In this document: positions 27,192 to 35,425 of the stretch, piece after piece
Numbering within the stretch: position 1 is the stretch's first letter
Layout of the letters: each line of letters begins with the position of its first letter
Assembly (NCBI GenBank): GCA_963712715.1
Contig: CAVQJI010000009.1
Coordinates: 1 to 64,000, forward strand
Direction: 5' to 3'
Source: JAFEDN01 sp963712715
GTDB lineage: Bacteria > Pseudomonadota > Gammaproteobacteria > Coxiellales > Coxiellaceae
Length of the DNA: 64,000 nucleotides
Position numbers and translations under genes: made by a program
Notes under the pieces: generated by a model
What the model saw: only the letters and a program-made list of their open reading frames with translations
Databases searched by the model: none
Told to the model about the DNA's origin: nothing

Positions 27192-27779
27192 TTAAGCCCC
27201 GAAATTTTTAGAAACAAAATCCCAATTCACCACTTCCCAGAAATTATTGATGTATTTGCCACGATCATTACGAGTGTCGATATAGTAAGCATGTTCCCAC
27301 ACATCGCAGGTGAGCAGAGGTGTTTTTTTCTGAGTGAGAGGGTTGTCAGCGTTGCCGGTTTTGAGGATTTCAAGCTTATCATCGGTATTTTTTACCAGCC
27401 ATGCCCAGCCGGAACCAAATTGGGTCATGCCCGCTTCAGTCAGTTGTTGTTTGAATTTATCGTATGAACCAAAGGTTTTATCAATGACGTTAGCCAATTT
27501 CCCAGAGGGCTGGCCTCCGCCTTTCGGCTTCATGCAATGCCAGTAAAAGGTGTGATTCCATACCTGTGCGGCATTATTGAAAACAGGTTTTCCAGCAGGG
27601 GCTTTGAGGATGATATCTTCGAGACTAAGCCCTTCAAATTCAGTGCCGGGCGCCAATTCATTCAGTTTGGTCACATAAGCCTTATGATGTTTACCATGAT
27701 GGTATTCTAAAGTTTCTTTGGAAATATGCGGTTCCAGGCCATTCAAAGGATAAGGCAGGTCAGGAAGCTGGAAAGCCAT
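27192..27779 (-). CDS. sodB: Superoxide dismutase [Fe]
   Basis: Destroys superoxide in the cytoplasm. 195 aa with the metal ligands in KHHKAYV, NHTFYWHCM and DVWEHAYYIDTRNDR. GSGWAWLV and the PLLTCDVWEHAYY region fit the iron form. ATG 27779 has AAGGAG upstream. It is divergent from a peroxiredoxin gene: a 120-bp region separates two oxidative-defence genes. Confidence 0.95.
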   Translation of the reverse strand: MAFQLPDLPYPLNGLEPHISKETLEYHHGKHHKAYVTKLNELAPGTEFEGLSLEDIILKAPAGKPVFNNAAQVWNHTFYWHCMKPKGGGQPSGKLANVIDKTFGSYDKFKQQLTEAGMTQFGSGWAWLVKNTDDKLEILKTGNADNPLTQKKTPLLTCDVWEHAYYIDTRNDRGKYINNFWEVVNWDFVSKNFGA

Positions 27780-27834
27780 AAAATACTCCTTGTGTTCATT
27801 TTGAAAGATTTATTTTAACTGTATTCTACTCTGG

Positions 27835-27863
27835 TTGCAAAAATGGGTAAATTCCGGTATAAT
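27835..27863 (+). promoter_or_regulatory. Sigma70-type promoter of the peroxiredoxin gene
   Basis: -35 TTGCAA (27835-27840), a 17-base spacer and a perfect -10 TATAAT (27858-27863). The expected transcript start falls near 27870, giving a leader of about 30 bases with AGGAG before ATG 27900. This placement rules out the upstream in-frame ATG at 27843 as the start. Confidence 0.75.
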
Positions 27864-27899
27864 AGGACTAATTTTGTACTATTTATGCGAGGAGATTTT

Positions 27900-28505
27900 A
27901 TGACTGTATTAGTCGGCAGACAGGCCCCTGACTTTACCGTACCGGCCGTATTAGGCAACGGATCGATCGTTGGCCGTTTTAATCTTAAAGAAACGCTCCG
28001 GGATAAGTATGGGCTTGTTTTTTTCTATCCCCTTGATTTTACGTTTGTTTGTCCTTCTGAATTAATTGCTCTGGATCATGCCATAGACCAATTCAAAAGC
28101 CGTAATGTCGAAGTGGTGGGTGTGTCAATTGACTCTCAATTCACTCATAACGCTTGGCGAAATACCCCAGTGGCGAAAGGCGGCATTGGACCTGTCAAAT
28201 ATACGCTGGCGGCTGATGTTTCCCATACGATCTGCAGAAGTTATGGTGTTGAACACGCGGAAGCGGGCGTGGCGCTGCGTGGCACATTTATTATTGACCG
28301 TCAGGGCGTGGTTCGGGCGCAGATCGTAAATGACTTGCCGTTAGGCCGTAATATTGAAGAAATGATTCGTATTATTGACGCTCTGCAATTCCATGAAGAA
28401 CACGGCGAAGTTTGCCCCGCCAACTGGAACAAAGGCGATGTTGGTATGAAAGCTTCTCCCGAAGGCGTCGCCAAATATCTCTCCGAGAACGCCGACCAAT
28501 TATAG
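27900..28505 (+). CDS. 2-Cys peroxiredoxin (AhpC/Prx type)
   Basis: Reduces peroxides. 201 aa; peroxidatic Cys51 in FTFVCPSE and resolving Cys172 in EVCPANW, the typical 2-Cys arrangement. LGRNIEEMIRIIDALQ matches the AhpC/Tsa1 branch. No ahpF or AhpD partner is adjacent, so the reductant is unknown. The start at 27900 follows AGGAG and the clear promoter. It ends directly against the convergent rnt gene. Confidence 0.93.
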   Translation: MTVLVGRQAPDFTVPAVLGNGSIVGRFNLKETLRDKYGLVFFYPLDFTFVCPSELIALDHAIDQFKSRNVEVVGVSIDSQFTHNAWRNTPVAKGGIGPVKYTLAADVSHTICRSYGVEHAEAGVALRGTFIIDRQGVVRAQIVNDLPLGRNIEEMIRIIDALQFHEEHGEVCPANWNKGDVGMKASPEGVAKYLSENADQL

Positions 28506-29102
28506 TCAGCGATAATTGCGTTCGTTCATCATTTTACAAAATAACGCCGCGGTCGATTGCGCGTCGTAAATCGCCGAATGGGCTTCGTTGTGGTCGAAAG
28601 GCAGTTTCGCGGCTCTCATCGCTTTAGCGAGCACTGTTTTTCCATATACAAATCCCGCCAGAGTGGCCGTGTCAAAACAGGCAAAGGAGTGAAAGGGGCT
28701 TTTTTTGCGCAGGTCACAGCGGGCGATGGCCGCCTGAATAAAGCTTAAATCGAAATGCGCATTGTGTCCGGTCAATATCGCCCGTCGGCAGCCAGTCATC
28801 TTCACCGCTTTGCGCACAAAAGCAAATAATTCCAGTAAGGCGCTGGCTTCGCTGATGGCGAAACGAAATGGGTGCCCGGGATCGATTCTGTTTACCGCCA
28901 ATGCCTTGGGGTCCAGACGCGCGCCTGGAAAAGGCTCAATATGACAGGCGAATAACTCGCCAGGGCAAAGCCGATCCTGTTCATCAAAATTGACTAAAAC
29001 CGCCGCTAATTCCAACAATCCATCGGTAGCGGAGACGCATCCGCTGGTTTCCAAATCAATCACTACCGGCAGAAAACCATCAAAACGATTTTTTATTTCC
29101 AT
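28506..29102 (-). CDS. rnt: Ribonuclease T
   Basis: A DEDDh 3'-5' exoribonuclease that matures tRNA and other stable RNA ends. 198 aa with Exo I VIDLETSG, Exo II TGHNAHFDLSF and Exo III HSAIYDAQSTAALF, plus FVRKAVKMTGCRRAILTGHNA, as in RNase T. The DLETSG form differs slightly from DVETAG of E. coli. The gene overlaps the end of pyrC by 10 bases on the same strand, so they are co-translated. Confidence 0.92.
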   Translation of the reverse strand: MEIKNRFDGFLPVVIDLETSGCVSATDGLLELAAVLVNFDEQDRLCPGELFACHIEPFPGARLDPKALAVNRIDPGHPFRFAISEASALLELFAFVRKAVKMTGCRRAILTGHNAHFDLSFIQAAIARCDLRKKSPFHSFACFDTATLAGFVYGKTVLAKAMRAAKLPFDHNEAHSAIYDAQSTAALFCKMMNERNYR

Positions 29103-30142
29103 TCAGTAGAACTCCCGCTCATTCGCCATGCCAGAGTTTCTCCGGCCAGCATGGGCACGACGGTGGTATCCCCAAAAGACAGCCGTTGAGGAATTTGCCA
29201 TGGTGACTTTTGCAAGGTGATTTGGCTTTGATTGAGTGGCAGCCGGTAAAATAATGTACCGTACACACTCGCAAATTTTTCCAGCCGGTCCAGGGCCTGA
29301 TGCTGTTCGAATAAATGCGCATATAATTCGATGGCTGAATAAGCGCTATAAATTCCCGCGCAACCGCAAGCAGATTCTTTAAGGGATTGAGCGTGAGGGG
29401 CGCTGTCAGTACCCAGAAAAAATTTAGGATTACCGCTGATGGCCGCATTTAATAAGGCTTCCTGATCACTGCGCCTTTTTAAAATGGGCATGCAATAATA
29501 ATGGGGGCGAATTCCACCAGTAAACAGAGCATTACGGTTATACCAGAGATGGTGCGCTGTGATCGTCGCCGCTAACTGCGCAGGACTTTCTCGCACAAAA
29601 TCAACGGCTGCCTGAGTGGAAATATGCTCCAGGACGATACGCAGAGCGGGAAAATGTTTTAACAATGGCGTCAGTTCCTGGTGGATAAACCGAAGTTCAC
29701 GATCAAAAATATCCACGCCAGGTTCAATAGATTCGCCATGGATCAATAATGGCAGGTCCATCTCCTCTAGACATTCCAGCAGCGGATAAATTTTAGTGAG
29801 ACTGGAGACGCCTGCCGCGGAGTGAGTGGTCGCTCCCGCAGGGTATAATTTACAGGCGGTGATGCCGCCGGATTTGGCAGCACGCAGTGTCTCTACTGTT
29901 ATTTGTTCGGTTAGATATAACGTCATTAATGGCTGAAATGTACAATCGGCAGGAACGTGCGCCAGGATGCGCTGCTGATATCGCCGGGCCTGGTCGATCG
30001 TGGTAACAGGAGGATTCAGATTGGGCATCACAATCGCCCGCGCAAACCGGCAGGCGGTGTCAGGCACCGTGCGCGCCAAAAATTCTCCATCGCGAAAGTG
30101 GCAATGCCAATCGTCGGGACGTATAAAAGTAATCTGTTCCAT
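29093..30142 (-). CDS. pyrC: Dihydroorotase
   Basis: Third step of pyrimidine synthesis, a zinc enzyme. 349 aa of the E. coli-type (class II) PyrC: DDWHCHFRDG with metal His13 and His15 (usual form DWHLHLRDG), ITACKLYPAGATTHS with the carboxylated Lys, LLIHGE, VLEHIST, TAHHLWYNRN and LGTDSAPHA. It is followed in overlap by rnt. Confidence 0.95.
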   Translation of the reverse strand: MEQITFIRPDDWHCHFRDGEFLARTVPDTACRFARAIVMPNLNPPVTTIDQARRYQQRILAHVPADCTFQPLMTLYLTEQITVETLRAAKSGGITACKLYPAGATTHSAAGVSSLTKIYPLLECLEEMDLPLLIHGESIEPGVDIFDRELRFIHQELTPLLKHFPALRIVLEHISTQAAVDFVRESPAQLAATITAHHLWYNRNALFTGGIRPHYYCMPILKRRSDQEALLNAAISGNPKFFLGTDSAPHAQSLKESACGCAGIYSAYSAIELYAHLFEQHQALDRLEKFASVYGTLFYRLPLNQSQITLQKSPWQIPQRLSFGDTTVVPMLAGETLAWRMSGSSTEWK

Positions 30143-30185
30143 ATCTGCCCAAAAAATATTGATATTGTTTAAAAAAAGTACTTGA

Positions 30186-30209
30186 TTATATCATTATTCC
30201 ATGATATAA
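30186..30209. promoter_or_regulatory. Palindromic operator-like site upstream of lbtU
   Basis: A perfect 9-bp inverted repeat TTATATCAT/ATGATATAA with a 6-base spacer, lying between the divergent pyrC and lbtU genes. AT-rich symmetry of this kind could be a Fur-type or other repressor site. A Fur role would fit iron-related lbtU but is not proven by sequence. Confidence 0.4.
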
Positions 30210-30271
30210 GTAAAACTTAGTTTGTTTATTGTATCGATTATTCTAATTTACTAAATAAGGGTGGTGACATT

Positions 30272-31666
30272 ATGAGAAAAATAGCTTCCAGTTCCGCTAT
30301 TGCTTTGGCATTGAGTTTGGCTACTAATGTGAGTTGGGCAGGCACCGTGGTAACCGGCGCCGCAACGATGAGTGAAAACGCAGTACCGACTACCTATACG
30401 CTGCTGCCCTATGTGACCGTTTCCACTTCTCCTTACATTGCACAACAGACAGCGTATGACGCCTCTGATATTTGGTCCCAGCAATCCACCATGAATGAAG
30501 ATTTATTTTTACTACAGTATAAACAACAACTTGAACATAGCCTGGAAAAATTAAACGCCTCGCTGAGTCAGCGTCCGATTCTGGAAATCAGCGGTGCGAT
30601 CGAGGGCGTCGCCGTCCAGACTTTTAATAGCTTTACCAGCGATAGCGGTAATGGCGATATTAACTTAAATACCGCGGAATTGGACTTTAACGCCATGGCC
30701 AGTCGATGGGCGACTGCTTTCCTGAGTATCCAGTTCGACAGCGCACCCCCCGAATTTGGTAACCGTGTACAGAATTCCCGTCTTTATTTAAGCCGCGGTT
30801 TCGCCACCATCGGTAACCTGGATGTCACGCCTTTTTACTTTACCGTCGGTCAAATGTATTTACCGTTCGGACGGTATTCGAGCAGTATGATCACTGCGCC
30901 ATTAACGTTATCTCTGGCGCGTATCAATGATCGCGCGGCCTTACTGGGTTATTCCAAAAACGGGGTTTATGCCTCAATTTACGCTTATCCTGGTATTGAC
31001 TCCAATGCGACGGACACAGTATTTCATGCGGGTGGCGTGAATGCAGGTTATAAATTCAAGCCCACCCCCGAGCTTAGCGTCAATTTCGGCGCCGGCGTTA
31101 TTTCTGATATGACCGATTCGCAGGGCATTGGCAATACCGGCGCAACTCCATCGCAATTCCCGGGATTTACGAATATCGATAATCCGCTTCTTCCGTCAAA
31201 TCAGTATCCCTTTGCGCATACAGTACCCGGCGCGGATGTGCATACCGAGATTAGCTTTGGTCCCTGGAGTTTGGCGGCAGAATTCCTTGGCGCCGTAAGG
31301 GAATTTTCAACGGAGGATTTGACCTATAATGGTGACGGCGCTGATCCCAAAGCCATGCACATTGAATTGTCGCGGACTTTCCCCATCGTTAATCAGAATT
31401 ACACGGCGGGCGTGGCTTATGGTCATAGCTGGGAATCGGTTGGGCTTAACTTGCCTGAGCAAAGCTTTATTGGTTATTTAAGAACTTCCTTCTGGAAAAA
31501 TACCATTCAGCAAATTGAGTTCCGTCATGATCAGGACTATTCCACCAGCGATACTTCGACTGCTGCCGAGGACTTTGGTAATGAGGACAGCGGTGGACCC
31601 TTCTTTAATCGGGGTACCGGAAAAAGCCGCGATATGCTGCTGGCTCAATTAGGTGTGTATTTCTAG
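30272..31666 (+). CDS. lbtU: LbtU-family siderophore porin (outer membrane)
   Basis: 464 aa with a signal peptide (MRKIASSSAIALALSLATNVSWA), a short helical segment (LLQYKQQLEHSLEKLNASL) and then alternating beta-strand sequence ending in aromatic Phe (AQLGVYF), as outer-membrane barrels do. The order ISGAIEGVAVQTF, LNTAELDFNAMA, FGNRVQNSRLYLSRGF and FYFTVGQMYLPFGRY matches LbtU, the TonB-independent legiobactin receptor of Legionella. Siderophore uptake is therefore the likely role, by homology. No other iron gene is adjacent. Confidence 0.87.
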   Translation: MRKIASSSAIALALSLATNVSWAGTVVTGAATMSENAVPTTYTLLPYVTVSTSPYIAQQTAYDASDIWSQQSTMNEDLFLLQYKQQLEHSLEKLNASLSQRPILEISGAIEGVAVQTFNSFTSDSGNGDINLNTAELDFNAMASRWATAFLSIQFDSAPPEFGNRVQNSRLYLSRGFATIGNLDVTPFYFTVGQMYLPFGRYSSSMITAPLTLSLARINDRAALLGYSKNGVYASIYAYPGIDSNATDTVFHAGGVNAGYKFKPTPELSVNFGAGVISDMTDSQGIGNTGATPSQFPGFTNIDNPLLPSNQYPFAHTVPGADVHTEISFGPWSLAAEFLGAVREFSTEDLTYNGDGADPKAMHIELSRTFPIVNQNYTAGVAYGHSWESVGLNLPEQSFIGYLRTSFWKNTIQQIEFRHDQDYSTSDTSTAAEDFGNEDSGGPFFNRGTGKSRDMLLAQLGVYF

Positions 31667-31679
31667 TCATAGGTCTCAG

Positions 31680-31699
31680 TCCCGCGGGCTCCCGCGGGA
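31680..31699 (+). terminator. Hairpin after lbtU
   Basis: TCCCGCGGG and CCCGCGGGA form a 9-bp GC stem with a 2-base loop, 14 bases after the lbtU stop. There is no T-tract, so it may protect the mRNA 3' end or act as a Rho-independent terminator only weakly. Confidence 0.45.
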
Positions 31700-31747
31700 C
31701 ACCTGCCTTTCCCAATCAAAAAAGTTTTGGTTCAAAAAAAATCATGC

Positions 31748-31753
31748 TATAAT
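31748..31753 (+). promoter_or_regulatory. -10 element of the small secreted protein gene
   Basis: TATAAT at 31748-31753, 51 bases before ATG 31805. The -35 region is poor (TTTTGG at 31725-31730 with a 17-base spacer). Confidence 0.5.
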
Positions 31754-31804
31754 TAATTGTATACGTGTGAACTAATATGTTATTTATGTATTAAAGGAGT
31801 TATT

Positions 31805-32119
31805 ATGAAAATTAAATTATTAAAATACATCGCCTTAGCGGGCGTTCTGAGCATTGGTGCGACTTCTATAGCAGAGGCGGCTGTCGTTATCGTTCATAGA
31901 GGCTACCAACCCCCACCGCCCGCGCCCGTGACCTGTGTTTATGCTAATGGTCGCGTGAAATGCTTTGAGTACGGCCATTATGTCTATTACCCGGCCTATG
32001 GGGTTGCCAAAAATTGTTATACAGAGGGTCCCAGCGGATATCGAGTCTGTAAGACACATTATTGCTACAGAAACGCTTATGGCGCCAAGGTTTGTGGCAG
32101 CACCAATCGTCTTTATTAA
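31805..32119 (+). CDS. Small secreted Tyr/Cys-rich protein, unknown
   Basis: 104 aa from ATG 31805 (AAGGAG upstream). The N-terminal 28 residues form a signal peptide (LLKYIALAGVLSIGATSIAEA). The mature part starts with a PPPPAP stretch and has six Cys in the pattern TCVYANGRVKC, NCYTEG, VCKTHYC and VCGST, with many Tyr. Disulfide-bonded periplasmic or surface proteins have this look. No family is recognised. It is followed by a strong terminator. Confidence 0.72.
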   Translation: MKIKLLKYIALAGVLSIGATSIAEAAVVIVHRGYQPPPPAPVTCVYANGRVKCFEYGHYVYYPAYGVAKNCYTEGPSGYRVCKTHYCYRNAYGAKVCGSTNRLY

Positions 32120-32136
32120 AACGGATTTTAGAATTA

Positions 32137-32168
32137 AACGCCCATTATGCTTAATGGGCGTTTTTTTT
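32137..32168 (+). terminator. Intrinsic terminator
   Basis: CGCCCATTA (32139-32147) pairs with TAATGGGCG (32152-32160), followed by eight T. It ends the small secreted protein transcript. The T-tract overlaps the last bases of the convergent nth gene. Confidence 0.9.
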
Positions 32169-32799
32169 ATACCGTCTTATCCGGAAATTCACACAAATCG
32201 ATAATGGGACATTGCGGACATTTCGGTTTGCGGGCCACGCAAATATAGCGTCCGTGCAATACCAGCCAGTGGTGGGCGTCGCGTAAATATTCTTTAGGTA
32301 TCCATTGTTCCAAATCCTGTTCAACCTTCCGGGGCGTTGCGCCCTTTGAGAAACCTATCCGCCTCGCCACCCTAAAAATATGGGTATCAACGGCGATAGT
32401 AGAATCTCCAAACGCCGTATTCATAATCACATTCGCGGTTTTTCTGCCAACGCCGGGCAATGATTCCAGAGATCGCCGATCCCGCGGTACCTGCGAATGA
32501 TATTCTTCGATCAAAATCCGGCAGGTTTTTATAATATTTTTGGCCTTGGTATTGTATAATCCAATCGATTTAATAAAAGGCTTTAATCCCGTTTCCCCCA
32601 GCGACATTATTTTTTCCGGAGTATTGGCCACAGGAAACAGGTTCTGGGTGGCCTTATTGACACTCACGTCAGTCGCCTGGGCGGACAGAATGACGGCGAT
32701 AAGCAATTCAAATGAATTATTGAATTTAAGCTCTGTCGCCGGATGGGGATTCCTCGCCCTGAAACGTTCAAAAATAGTTCTGCATTGAGCGGCATTCAT
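32167..32799 (-). CDS. nth: Endonuclease III
   Basis: A DNA glycosylase/AP-lyase for oxidised pyrimidines. 210 aa: helix-hairpin-helix LPGVGRKTANVI with catalytic Lys120, Asp138 in AVDTHIFR, and the [4Fe-4S] Cys set in ICVARKPKCPQCPIIDLC. ATG 32799 is chosen because GGGAG lies six bases upstream; a TTG two codons earlier also fits the frame. nth near rsxB and metG is a common gammaproteobacterial neighbourhood. Confidence 0.95.
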   Translation of the reverse strand: MNAAQCRTIFERFRARNPHPATELKFNNSFELLIAVILSAQATDVSVNKATQNLFPVANTPEKIMSLGETGLKPFIKSIGLYNTKAKNIIKTCRILIEEYHSQVPRDRRSLESLPGVGRKTANVIMNTAFGDSTIAVDTHIFRVARRIGFSKGATPRKVEQDLEQWIPKEYLRDAHHWLVLHGRYICVARKPKCPQCPIIDLCEFPDKTV

Positions 32800-32860
32800 C
32801 AGCAACTCCCGGTGAATATTAACTATTTGATTTAATAGAATAAATCGCCCTTATAAAAAA

Positions 32861-33002
32861 TAATTTTCGTAGAAAATTATCCCCGCGATGGGGGATCGCA
32901 AGGGGGAGCAGCGCGTAGCGCTCCCCCTTCATTCCGAGCATCGGCTCTGCCGAGCGCAGGATATAAACCAGAAAGGAATTCTCGGCTTCGCCGAGAATTC
33001 CT
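32861..33002. repeat. 142-bp dispersed repeat, copy A
   Basis: Copy A is the reverse complement of copy B at 35260-35401. It contains a perfect 27-bp palindrome (GGAATTCTCGG, then its complement, around TTC at 32975-33001), a GGGGGAGC...GCTCCCCC hairpin and a GCATCGGCTC/GAGCG stretch. No start or terminal duplication is evident. It lies between nth and rsxB and ends 6 bases before the rsxB stop. Confidence 0.8.
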
Positions 33003-33008
33003 GGGCAT

Positions 33009-33599
33009 TCATAATTTTTTGCGTGTACGCGCCACGGCTGCCTGAATGGCGGCCTGGCGGGCTTCAAGGGTTTCTCTTGGGGGAGTTTGCGACAATTTAA
33101 CTTCCTGCCTGGCAAGGCGCGCGGTGCGCTTTTGATAACGCCGGGCTGAAAGCGCCGGGAGCGAAGCCGTTGAAGCCGCTGTGGGCGCCAGATCGATGCA
33201 ATCGACCGGGCAGGGTGGAACGCACAGGCCGCAACCGGTGCAAACATCTGCGATAACGGTGTGCATGAGTTTGGCTGACCCTATAATCGCATCCACCGGA
33301 CAGGCCTGAATGCACTTTGCGCAGCCGATGCATTCCGCTTCCCGAATGACCGCGCGCTGGGGAAGTCTGGTTTTTTCAGACATTTCGGGCACAAAAGTTT
33401 CAGCATCCTGATTTAACAGCGCGCCCAATTCCCGTAAAACCTTCACGCCCCCCGGAAGACAACGATTGATAGTTTCACCTTCGGTCACAATGGCTGCCGC
33501 ATAGGAATGACAATCCGGATAAGCGCATTGACGGCACTGTGTTTGCGGTAATAATGCATCCACGGCAGCGATAGCGTCTTCGACGTTGATCTGACTCAT
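33009..33599 (-). CDS. rsxB: RsxB/RnfB-type ferredoxin subunit, stand-alone, no membrane anchor
   Basis: 196 aa. An N-terminal [4Fe-4S] domain (CRQCAYPDCHSY...NRCLPGG) is followed by two CxxCxxCxxxCP clusters (CIGCAKCIQACP, CTGCGLCVPPCP). The sequence matches RsxB, but the hydrophobic N-terminal segment of the E. coli protein is absent, and no other rsx/rnf gene is nearby. It may act as a soluble electron carrier, as inferred for similar orphans in Legionella and Coxiella relatives. ATG overlaps the metG stop (ATGA). Confidence 0.88.
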   Translation of the reverse strand: MSQINVEDAIAAVDALLPQTQCRQCAYPDCHSYAAAIVTEGETINRCLPGGVKVLRELGALLNQDAETFVPEMSEKTRLPQRAVIREAECIGCAKCIQACPVDAIIGSAKLMHTVIADVCTGCGLCVPPCPVDCIDLAPTAASTASLPALSARRYQKRTARLARQEVKLSQTPPRETLEARQAAIQAAVARTRKKL

Positions 33600-35218
33600 A
33601 ACTGGATGTCTTCGAGTTTTACTCTTTGTATTAAGGGCTGAAAGGGCGCGATGGTGTGATTCAATAACGGCTCAGCCAGTTTTTCCCAGCTTAACGCATC
33701 GATTTGTAAAAACGCTGTGATTTTTTTACCGGTTTCCGGCAAAACCGGTTGCAGATAAATCGCCAGCACTTTAAATAAATTGATTCCTTGCGTACAAACC
33801 GCCTGTACCATAAGGTCTTTGCCTTCTTTTGCCAGTTGCCAGGGTTTTTGCTGATCGATATATTGGTTAGCGCGGTCCGCCAGCGCCATAATTTCCCGGA
33901 TAGCGCGGCTATAATTGCGATGTTCATAACTGTCGCTAATGAGTTTAGCGGCAGCGGTAAATTCATCAAATAACTGGGGGTGGGGAAAGGCGTCAGCTAA
34001 ACGGCCATTAGCCTGCTTATGAATAAAGCCGGCGCAGCGGCTGGCGAGATTAACGAATTTCCCCACCAGATCGGCATTCACCCGCGCACAAAAATCAGCA
34101 AAATTTAAGTCGATATCTTCAACCTGCGGCGTTAATTTCGCCGCTAAATAGTAACGTAAAAATTCCGGATCTAATTGTTTCAGGTAATCGGCGGCGGTGA
34201 TAAACGTACCGCGGGATTTAGACATCTTCTGTCCGTTGATGGTTAAAAATCCATGCACAAAAATGCTGGTGGGCAAGCGCAGATTCGCGCCGCGCAGCAT
34301 GGCCGGCCAAAATAACGCATGAAAATAAACGATATCCTTACCGATAAAGTGATACAGTTCGGTTTCAGCATCCGCCTGCCAATACTCATCGAAACCAACA
34401 TCCGCGCGTTGTGAGCTTAATTTTTTTAACGTGGCCATATAACCTATCGGCGCTTCCAGCCAGACATAAAAATATTTTCCCGGGGCATCGGGTATTTCAA
34501 AACCAAAATAGGGCGCGTCACGGGAAATATCCCAATCTTTTAAAGGCTCACTCAGCCATTCCCGCATTTTGTTGACGACAGCTTCGGGAAGATGGCCGGT
34601 TTGCACCCATTGCTGCAAAAATTCGTGATACTTTTCTAAATTAAAAAAATAATGCACGGAATCTTTTAGCACCGGTGTAGCGCCGGAAAAAATGGAAACC
34701 GGATTTTTTAATTCCGAGGCTTCATAGGTTGAGCCGCAGACTTCGCAATTATCGCCGTATTGATCTTTCGCTCCACAACGCGGACATTCGCCGCGAATAA
34801 AACGGTCCGCCAGGAATATGTTTTTTTCTGGATCAAACGCCTGTGAAATAGTTTTGGTGCTGATATCGCCGTTGTCGCGCAGACGCTGATAAACAAGATT
34901 GGTGAGAGCCTGATTTTCTGAAGAATGCGTCGTATAAAAACAATCGAGATCAATCAGAAATTTTTGAAAATCCTGATAATGTTCGTGATTCATACGGGTA
35001 ATCAGTGTTTCGGGAGAGATGTTTTGACGTTCTGCGGAAATCATAATACTCGTGCCATGAGCATCTGAGCCACTAATAAATAAACACCGGTTGTTCTGTA
35101 ATCGCTGCCAGCGAACCCAGATATCGGCTTGGATTGCTTCGACTAAATGTCCTAAATGAATAGGTCCGTTAGCGTAATAAAGGGCCATGGTTACAAGAAT
35201 ATTGCGTTGTTTTTTCAT
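33596..35218 (-). CDS. metG: Methionyl-tRNA synthetase
   Basis: Charges initiator and elongator tRNA-Met. 540 aa; class I signature HLGH at residues 21-24, zinc knuckle CPRCGAKDQYGDNCEVCG, and GQKMSKSRGTF. It lacks the extra C-terminal dimerisation domain of the 677-aa E. coli enzyme, a length shared by several bacteria. ATG 35218 begins MKKQRNILVTMALYYANG. Its stop overlaps the rsxB start. Confidence 0.95.
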   Translation of the reverse strand: MKKQRNILVTMALYYANGPIHLGHLVEAIQADIWVRWQRLQNNRCLFISGSDAHGTSIMISAERQNISPETLITRMNHEHYQDFQKFLIDLDCFYTTHSSENQALTNLVYQRLRDNGDISTKTISQAFDPEKNIFLADRFIRGECPRCGAKDQYGDNCEVCGSTYEASELKNPVSIFSGATPVLKDSVHYFFNLEKYHEFLQQWVQTGHLPEAVVNKMREWLSEPLKDWDISRDAPYFGFEIPDAPGKYFYVWLEAPIGYMATLKKLSSQRADVGFDEYWQADAETELYHFIGKDIVYFHALFWPAMLRGANLRLPTSIFVHGFLTINGQKMSKSRGTFITAADYLKQLDPEFLRYYLAAKLTPQVEDIDLNFADFCARVNADLVGKFVNLASRCAGFIHKQANGRLADAFPHPQLFDEFTAAAKLISDSYEHRNYSRAIREIMALADRANQYIDQQKPWQLAKEGKDLMVQAVCTQGINLFKVLAIYLQPVLPETGKKITAFLQIDALSWEKLAEPLLNHTIAPFQPLIQRVKLEDIQL

Positions 35219-35259
35219 CGTGTTACAATAACAAAATGCAGTTTACAGCGTCAACTTTC

Positions 35260-35401
35260 AGGAATTCTCGGCGAAGCCGAGAATTCCTTTCTGGTTTATA
35301 TCCTGCGCTCGGCAGAGCCGATGCTCGGAATGAAGGGGGAGGAGCGAAGCTCTCTCCCCCTTGCGATCCCCCATCGGGCAAAGTATTTTCTACGAAAATT
35401 A
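35260..35401. repeat. 142-bp dispersed repeat, copy B
   Basis: The inverted partner of copy A at 32861-33002, including the perfect palindrome (35261-35287). It fills the leader between the divergent metG and mrp genes, ending only 24 bp before the mrp start. A long in-frame ORF across it is translation of the repeat and not a real N-terminal extension of Mrp. Confidence 0.82.
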
Positions 35402-35425
35402 TCTTTAATAGGAGTTATTCCGTAC

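Noticed and set aside
35156..35425. 90-aa N-terminal extension of Mrp
   Set aside because: It is translation of the 142-bp dispersed repeat; Mrp homology begins at about 35426, where a ribosome site lies.
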